DNA from: Pseudomonas sp. 7SR1
GTDB lineage: Bacteria; Pseudomonadota; Gammaproteobacteria; Pseudomonadales; Pseudomonadaceae
Direction: 5' to 3'
Assembly: GCF_900156465.1 (NCBI RefSeq)
Contig: NZ_LT707064.1
Coordinates: 124,001 to 188,000 of the forward strand
Length of the DNA: 64,000 bases
Part shown: positions 59,415-64,000 of the stretch, piece by piece
How positions within the stretch are numbered: the stretch's first letter is position 1
How the letters are laid out: every line of letters starts with the position of its first letter
The notes under the pieces: generated by a model
Told to the model about the DNA's origin: nothing
Seen by the model: the letters and a program-made list of their open reading frames with translations, nothing else
Database searches by the model: none
Position numbers and translations under genes: made by a program

Positions 59415-60974
59415 ATGCCCCGTAAAACCTGGCGCGCCGCCCTCGCCGCCTATGCCAGTCCCTCGACGCTCGTGCTGTTGCTGCTTGGCTTCGCCGCCGG
59501 CTTGCCCTACATGCTGGTGTTTTCCACGCTTTCGGTCTGGTTGCGCGAGGCTGGCGTGGCCCGCGAGACCATCGGCTACGCGAGCCTGATCGGCCTGGCA
59601 TACGCCTTCAAGTGGGTCTGGTCGCCGCTGCTCGACCAGTGGCGCCTGCCACTGCTGGGCAAACTGGGGCGACGCCGTTCCTGGCTGGTGCTCTCCCAGG
59701 GCCTGGTGATCCTGGGCCTGATCGGCATGGGTTTCTGCGACCCGCAAAAACACCTCTCCTGGTTGATCGCCATCGCGGTGATCGTGGCCTTCGCCTCGGC
59801 CACCCAGGACATCGCCGTCGACGCCTATCGCCTGGAGATCGTCGACGACACCCGCCAGGCTGCCCTGGCCGCCAGCTACATGTCCGGCTATCGGGTCGCC
59901 GCGTTGCTGGCCACTGCGGGCGCCCTGTTCTTCGCCGAAGGATTTGGCTCCACCGGCTTCAGCTACAAGCACTCGGCCTGGGCCGGCACCTACCTGTTGT
60001 TCGGCGTGCTGATGGTGCCGGCCCTGCTCACCTCGCTGTTCATGCGCGAACCGCCTGTGCCGTTGCGCACGCAACTGCAGGCCGGACGCTACACCTTCGT
60101 CCACCAGCTGGCGTCGGTGTTCGTGCTCATCGTGCTGCTGGTATCGGTCCCGGCCATGTTCACCCAGCTCTACAACACCGATTTCGCCAGCGTGCTGTTC
60201 GAAGGGGTGAGCCTGCTGGACCTGCTGCTCGAAGATCGCGCCTTCCTGCGGGCCATCCTCTACATCATCCTGACCGCCATGTGCCTGTCGGCCATGGGGC
60301 GCCGCGGGTTGGCGCCGGTGCTGACGCCCATCAACGATTTCATCCTGCGCTATCGCTGGCAGGCGCTGCTGCTGCTCGGACTGATCGCCACGTACCGGAT
60401 GTCCGACACCGTGATGGGCGTCATGGCCAACGTGTTCTACATCGACCAGGGCTTCACCAAGGACCAGATCGCCAGCGTCAGCAAGATCTTCGGGTTGATC
60501 ATGACCCTCGTCGGCGCCGGCATGGGCGGCCTGCTGATCGTGCGCTTCGGCATCCTGCCGATCCTGCTCATCGGTGGCATCGCCTCGGCCGCCACCAATA
60601 TCCTGTTCCTGATCCTCACCGACATGGGCCCCAACCTGAACATGCTGGTGGTGACCATCTCGCTGGACAACTTCAGCTCGGGCCTCGCCACCTCGGCATT
60701 CGTGGCGTACCTGTCGAGCCTGACCAACCTGAAATTCTCTGCCACCCAGTACGCCTTGCTCAGCTCGATCATGCTGTTGCTGCCACGCTTGATCGGCGGC
60801 TATTCCGGGGTGATGGTGGAAAAGTTCGGCTACCATAACTTCTTCCTGATCACCGCCCTGCTGGGTGTGCCGACCCTGCTGCTGATCGGCCTGCACTGGT
60901 TCCAGGAGAACCGTCGCCAGGGCGAAACCACGCCTGTGGAGCCGGCACCCACCCGACCCGCGGAAGATTCGTAG
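59415..60974 (+). CDS. ampG: AmpG-type muropeptide permease
   Basis: A 519-residue inner-membrane MFS permease with 12-14 helices. GFAAGLPYMLVFSTLSVWLREAGV and YAFKWVWSPLLDQWRLPLLGKLGRRRSWL are AmpG hallmarks. It imports anhydromuropeptides for peptidoglycan recycling and so influences ampC induction. The internal block NFSSGLATSAFVAYLSSLTNLKFSATQYAL is conserved. It starts 44 bases after the ATL gene. Confidence 0.93.
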   Translation: MPRKTWRAALAAYASPSTLVLLLLGFAAGLPYMLVFSTLSVWLREAGVARETIGYASLIGLAYAFKWVWSPLLDQWRLPLLGKLGRRRSWLVLSQGLVILGLIGMGFCDPQKHLSWLIAIAVIVAFASATQDIAVDAYRLEIVDDTRQAALAASYMSGYRVAALLATAGALFFAEGFGSTGFSYKHSAWAGTYLLFGVLMVPALLTSLFMREPPVPLRTQLQAGRYTFVHQLASVFVLIVLLVSVPAMFTQLYNTDFASVLFEGVSLLDLLLEDRAFLRAILYIILTAMCLSAMGRRGLAPVLTPINDFILRYRWQALLLLGLIATYRMSDTVMGVMANVFYIDQGFTKDQIASVSKIFGLIMTLVGAGMGGLLIVRFGILPILLIGGIASAATNILFLILTDMGPNLNMLVVTISLDNFSSGLATSAFVAYLSSLTNLKFSATQYALLSSIMLLLPRLIGGYSGVMVEKFGYHNFFLITALLGVPTLLLIGLHWFQENRRQGETTPVEPAPTRPAEDS

Positions 60975-61103
60975 GAAACTTCAGTAACCGCCGGGGAAAC
61001 CGGCGTTCGCACCCGGGGAGCAGCCACGCGCCTGTACGCCAGGGCATCTCGCCCGTACAATGCTCCGTCACTTCCAGTCATCAGCAACCGACAACGGCCA
61101 ACC

Positions 61104-62819
61104 ATGCGCACCAGTCAATTTTTGCTCGCCACACAGAAAGAAACGCCTTCCGACGCCGTCGTGATCAGCCATCAACTGATGCTGCGTGCCGGCATGATCC
61201 GCAAACTCGCTTCGGGCCTGTACACCTGGCTGCCGATGGGCCTGCGAGTCATGCGCAAGGTGGAAGCCATCGTGCGTGAAGAAATGAACGCCGCCGGCTC
61301 TCTGGAAGTGTTGATGCCGGGCACCCAACCGGCCGAGTTGTGGCAGGAGTCCGGGCGCTGGGAAGAGTACGGCCCCGAGTTGCTGCGCATCAAGGACCGC
61401 CACGGTCGCGACTTTTGCGCCGGCCCGACTCACGAGGAAGTGATCACCGACCTGATGCGCAACGAGTTGAGCAGCTATAAGCAGCTGCCCATCAACCTGT
61501 ATCAGATCCAGACCAAGTTCCGTGACGAGATCCGTCCACGTTTCGGCCTGATGCGCGGGCGCGAATTCATCATGAAGGACGCCTACTCGTTCCATACCGA
61601 CCTGGCATCGCTGCAGGTCACCTACGACCGCATGCACCAGGCGTACTGCAACGTATTCACCCGCCTGGGCCTGAAGTTCCGGCCGGTCGAGGCCGACAAC
61701 GGCTCCATCGGCGGCGCGGGCTCCCACGAGTTCCACGTACTGGCCGAATCCGGCGAAGACGACATCGTCTTCAGCAACGGCTCGGACTACGCCGCCAACA
61801 TCGAGAAAGCCGAAGCCGTGCCACGGGAAACCTTCCGTCCCGCGCCGAGCGAAGAGCTGCGCCTGGTGGACACCCCGAACACCAAGACCATCGCCCAACT
61901 GGTGGAAGGCTACAACCTGCCCATCGAGCGCACCATCAAGACCCTGATCGTCCGCGCCGAAGAAGAGGGCAAGCTGATCGCCCTGATCATCCGTGGCGAC
62001 CATGAGCTGAACGAAATCAAGGCCGCCAACCAGCCAGGCGTCGCCAGCCCGCTGGTCATGGCCACCGACGCCGAGCTGCGCGATGCCATCGGCGCCGGTG
62101 CCGGCTCCCTTGGCCCGCTGAACCTGCCGCTGCCGATCATCATCGACCGCTCGGTGGCATTGATGAGCGACTTCGCCATCGGCGCCAACATCGACGACAA
62201 GCACTATTTCGGCGTGAACTGGGAACGTGACCTGCCCGTTCCTACCGTCGCCGACCTGCGCAACGTCGTGGCGGGCGACCCGAGCCCGGACGGCAAGGGC
62301 GTGCTGGAAATCAAGCGCGGCATCGAAGTCGGGCACATCTTCCAGCTGGGCAACAAGTACAGCAAGGCGATGAAGTGCGAAGTGCTGGGCGAGAATGGCA
62401 AGCCGGTCACCCTGGAAATGGGTTGCTACGGTATCGGCGTCTCCCGTGTCGTGGCGGCGGCCATCGAGCAGAACAACGACGAGAAAGGCATCATCTGGAG
62501 CGACGCCCTGGCGCCGTTCCAGATCGCCCTGGTGCCGTTGCGCTACGAGACCGACCTGGTACGCGAAGCCACCGACAAGCTCTACGCCGAACTGACGGCC
62601 GCCGGCTTCGAAGTGCTGCTGGACGATCGCGACAAGAAAACCAGCCCCGGCATCAAGTTCGCGGACATGGAACTGATCGGCATCCCGCACCGGATCGTCG
62701 TCAGTGATCGCGGCCTGGCCGAAGGCAACCTGGAATACAAGAGCCGTACCGAGGCCGAGCCGCAAGCGCTGCCGGTCGCCGACGTGCTCTCTTTCCTCCA
62801 GGCTCGTATCCGCCGCTGA
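61104..62819 (+). CDS. proS: prolyl-tRNA synthetase
   Basis: A 571-residue class II aminoacyl-tRNA synthetase charging tRNA-Pro. Motif 1 region is [17 protein letters not shown], motif 2 is [25 protein letters not shown], and motif 3 is [14 protein letters not shown]. The YbaK-like editing domain inserted between motifs 2 and 3 ([22 protein letters not shown]) is present, as in bacterial-type ProS. Length matches. A lipoprotein gene follows after 17 bases. Confidence 0.98.
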   Translation: MRTSQFLLATQKETPSDAVVISHQLMLRAGMIRKLASGLYTWLPMGLRVMRKVEAIVREEMNAAGSLEVLMPGTQPAELWQESGRWEEYGPELLRIKDRHGRDFCAGPTHEEVITDLMRNELSSYKQLPINLYQIQTKFRDEIRPRFGLMRGREFIMKDAYSFHTDLASLQVTYDRMHQAYCNVFTRLGLKFRPVEADNGSIGGAGSHEFHVLAESGEDDIVFSNGSDYAANIEKAEAVPRETFRPAPSEELRLVDTPNTKTIAQLVEGYNLPIERTIKTLIVRAEEEGKLIALIIRGDHELNEIKAANQPGVASPLVMATDAELRDAIGAGAGSLGPLNLPLPIIIDRSVALMSDFAIGANIDDKHYFGVNWERDLPVPTVADLRNVVAGDPSPDGKGVLEIKRGIEVGHIFQLGNKYSKAMKCEVLGENGKPVTLEMGCYGIGVSRVVAAAIEQNNDEKGIIWSDALAPFQIALVPLRYETDLVREATDKLYAELTAAGFEVLLDDRDKKTSPGIKFADMELIGIPHRIVVSDRGLAEGNLEYKSRTEAEPQALPVADVLSFLQARIRR

Positions 62820-62836
62820 CACCAGATAGAGACGTC

Positions 62837-63790
62837 ATGTTCAAGCGAAACACCTTAGGCCTCGGTGGCGCCGCATTGTGCGGCGCCCTGTTGGTCAGCG
62901 GCTGCGCCAACCAGATGTCGCAACGCAGCGAGCACGAAGAGCGGGTCGAGCGCAAACTGCTCGATCACAGCCTGCAGATCGACGTGGGCGAACCCAAGGT
63001 GCTCGACCTGCCGCAGCGCCGGGTACGCATCAACGAGCAGAAGACCTTCGAGGTCACCGAGTTCGAGGTCACGCGCCATTACGACCGCTACACGCCCTAC
63101 CAGCCCTGGCGGGAGATCTACGAGATCCCCCTCGGCGCCGTGGCGGTAGTGGCCGGCATCGGCGCGAACGTGGCCAATGTGCTCACCCTGGGCAACGTGC
63201 CTGACAGCGCGACCCACGACTGGATCAGCTACGGTGTCGCCGGGCTCAATCCGTTCATGAACGCGCCATCCCATGGCCGCGCCCAACAGAACCTTGCCGG
63301 CATCGACGAAGTCCAGCGCGACAAGCGTACCGAATATTCGAGCCTGCCCTGGAGCGAACGCCCCGTGCAAGTCAAGGCTGCGCGGCAGACCTTCGAGCTG
63401 AGCACCGACCGCAACGGTGTGCTGCGCTTGAACCTGCTGGAAAGCCCGTTCGCCGAGCATGACCCGAGCCATCTGGGCAAGTTGCAGATCAGCGTGACGG
63501 ACACCCTGGACGAAGTGCATACCGATTCGTCCCTGAGCATCAGCAGCAACCTGCGCAGCAAGCTGGTGGAAGCCCATGCCTTGATCTATGACGACCTGGA
63601 AGACGACGAAGTGAGCCAGTGGGTCCACCGGGTCAAGCGCCTGTCGGAGCTGGGCCTGGAAGAAGAAGCCAGCGAGCTGGAGCAGAGCCTGATCGAGCTG
63701 ACCCGCAATGATCCGGAATTGCAGACTGAATTCCTCAAAGCCCTGACCAAGGACGGCGGGCGGCTGGTGGCGGATCCGGGCGCCAATTGA
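62837..63790 (+). CDS. conserved lipoprotein of unknown function next to proS
   Basis: A 317-residue lipoprotein with signal MFKRNTLGLGGAALCGALLVSGC (Cys23). A hydrophobic middle segment (EIPLGAVAVVAGIGANVANVL) suggests a second membrane contact. The C-terminal 70 residues are acidic and probably helical (HRVKRLSELGLEEEASELEQ). The proS-lipoprotein order is common in Pseudomonas; I do not recognise a functional domain. Seventeen bases after proS, likely cotranscribed. Confidence 0.85.
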   Translation: MFKRNTLGLGGAALCGALLVSGCANQMSQRSEHEERVERKLLDHSLQIDVGEPKVLDLPQRRVRINEQKTFEVTEFEVTRHYDRYTPYQPWREIYEIPLGAVAVVAGIGANVANVLTLGNVPDSATHDWISYGVAGLNPFMNAPSHGRAQQNLAGIDEVQRDKRTEYSSLPWSERPVQVKAARQTFELSTDRNGVLRLNLLESPFAEHDPSHLGKLQISVTDTLDEVHTDSSLSISSNLRSKLVEAHALIYDDLEDDEVSQWVHRVKRLSELGLEEEASELEQSLIELTRNDPELQTEFLKALTKDGGRLVADPGAN

Positions 63791-63821
63791 AGCCAAAGCA
63801 CCAAGAATCCGAAGCAGTCCC

Positions 63822-63968
63822 TGTGGCGAGGGGATTAAGCAAACCGTCGCAACGCCCCGCTGGGCTGCGAAGCAGCCCTAAAACCTGACAGCCCTGTATA
63901 TCAGACGGATTGCATGCATTACTTGGGGGCTGCTTCGCAGCCCAACGGGGATGAATCCCCTTACCACA
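63822..63968. repeat. 147-bp inverted repeat of the TGTGGCGAGGGG / GGGCTGC family
   Basis: TGTGGCGAGGGGATTAAGC and CCGCTGGGCTGCGAAGCAGCCC at the left; GGGGGCTGCTTCGCAGCCCAACGGGGATGAATCCCCTTACCACA at the right. Same family as 21551-21674 and 52844-52973. It occupies most of the window's 3' end, where no gene was identified. Confidence 0.85.
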
Positions 63969-64000
63969 GGGAACGCCTGGCGAGCCCTCACCGCTCGAAC

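Overview
The window looks like chromosome of a fluorescent Pseudomonas, most likely the P. fluorescens group. It has high GC with strong third-position bias. It carries a complete arcDABC operon with products the size of the P. aeruginosa ones, a braCDEFG branched-chain amino acid operon, an aot-type basic amino acid transporter, pobR/pobA, an ATP-dependent LigD-independent ligase cluster, and many copies of the two short inverted-repeat families typical of this group (TGTGGGAGC...GCTCCCACA and TGTGGCGAGGGG...). No rRNA, tRNA, insertion sequence, prophage or CRISPR array was seen. Species placement is inference.

Layout. 1-7.2 kb: arginine deiminase pathway, with two ArcD-type antiporters in divergent orientation and an Anr-like box in the gap, then arcA, arcB, arcC and a small DUF5064-type gene. 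7.4-13 kb: a 58-residue membrane peptide, pobR/pobA (4-hydroxybenzoate to protocatechuate) and two unrelated MFS transporters. 13.2-15.4 kb: a 725-residue tubulin/FtsZ-superfamily protein, followed by a cluster of three RNA hairpins and a DUF2288 gene. 16.2-21.5 kb: braC, a structured intergenic region, then the tightly overlapping braDEFG. 21.8-24.2 kb: a four-gene bufferin (copper-binding RiPP) operon.

24.3-42.8 kb: housekeeping and envelope genes: LysR/SDR pair, lipoproteins, a FAD oxidoreductase, a PLP enzyme, nhaA, pdxH, two OmpA-domain proteins (one with WWPF repeats and a histone-like tail), an EstB-like esterase, dinG, a collagen-like secreted protein with a DUF1145 partner, and two SEC-C zinc-motif proteins flanking a LEA14-like lipoprotein. 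43-45.4 kb: an Ntn-hydrolase acylase lipoprotein. 45.6-56.2 kb: a DNA repair set (Exo-Lig, then Lhr-type helicase-PdeM) interrupted by a five-gene aot-like amino acid ABC transporter operon. 56.2-63.8 kb: dcd, a cold-shock gene, a DUF481 outer-membrane protein, an alkyltransferase-like protein, ampG, proS and a lipoprotein.

The genes fall into independent modules: anaerobic arginine fermentation, amino acid uptake, aromatic catabolism, metal handling, nucleic-acid repair and envelope structure. The most unusual items are the orphan tubulin-like protein with intact GTPase signatures, the split ligase-exonuclease-helicase-phosphoesterase set, and the bufferin operon.
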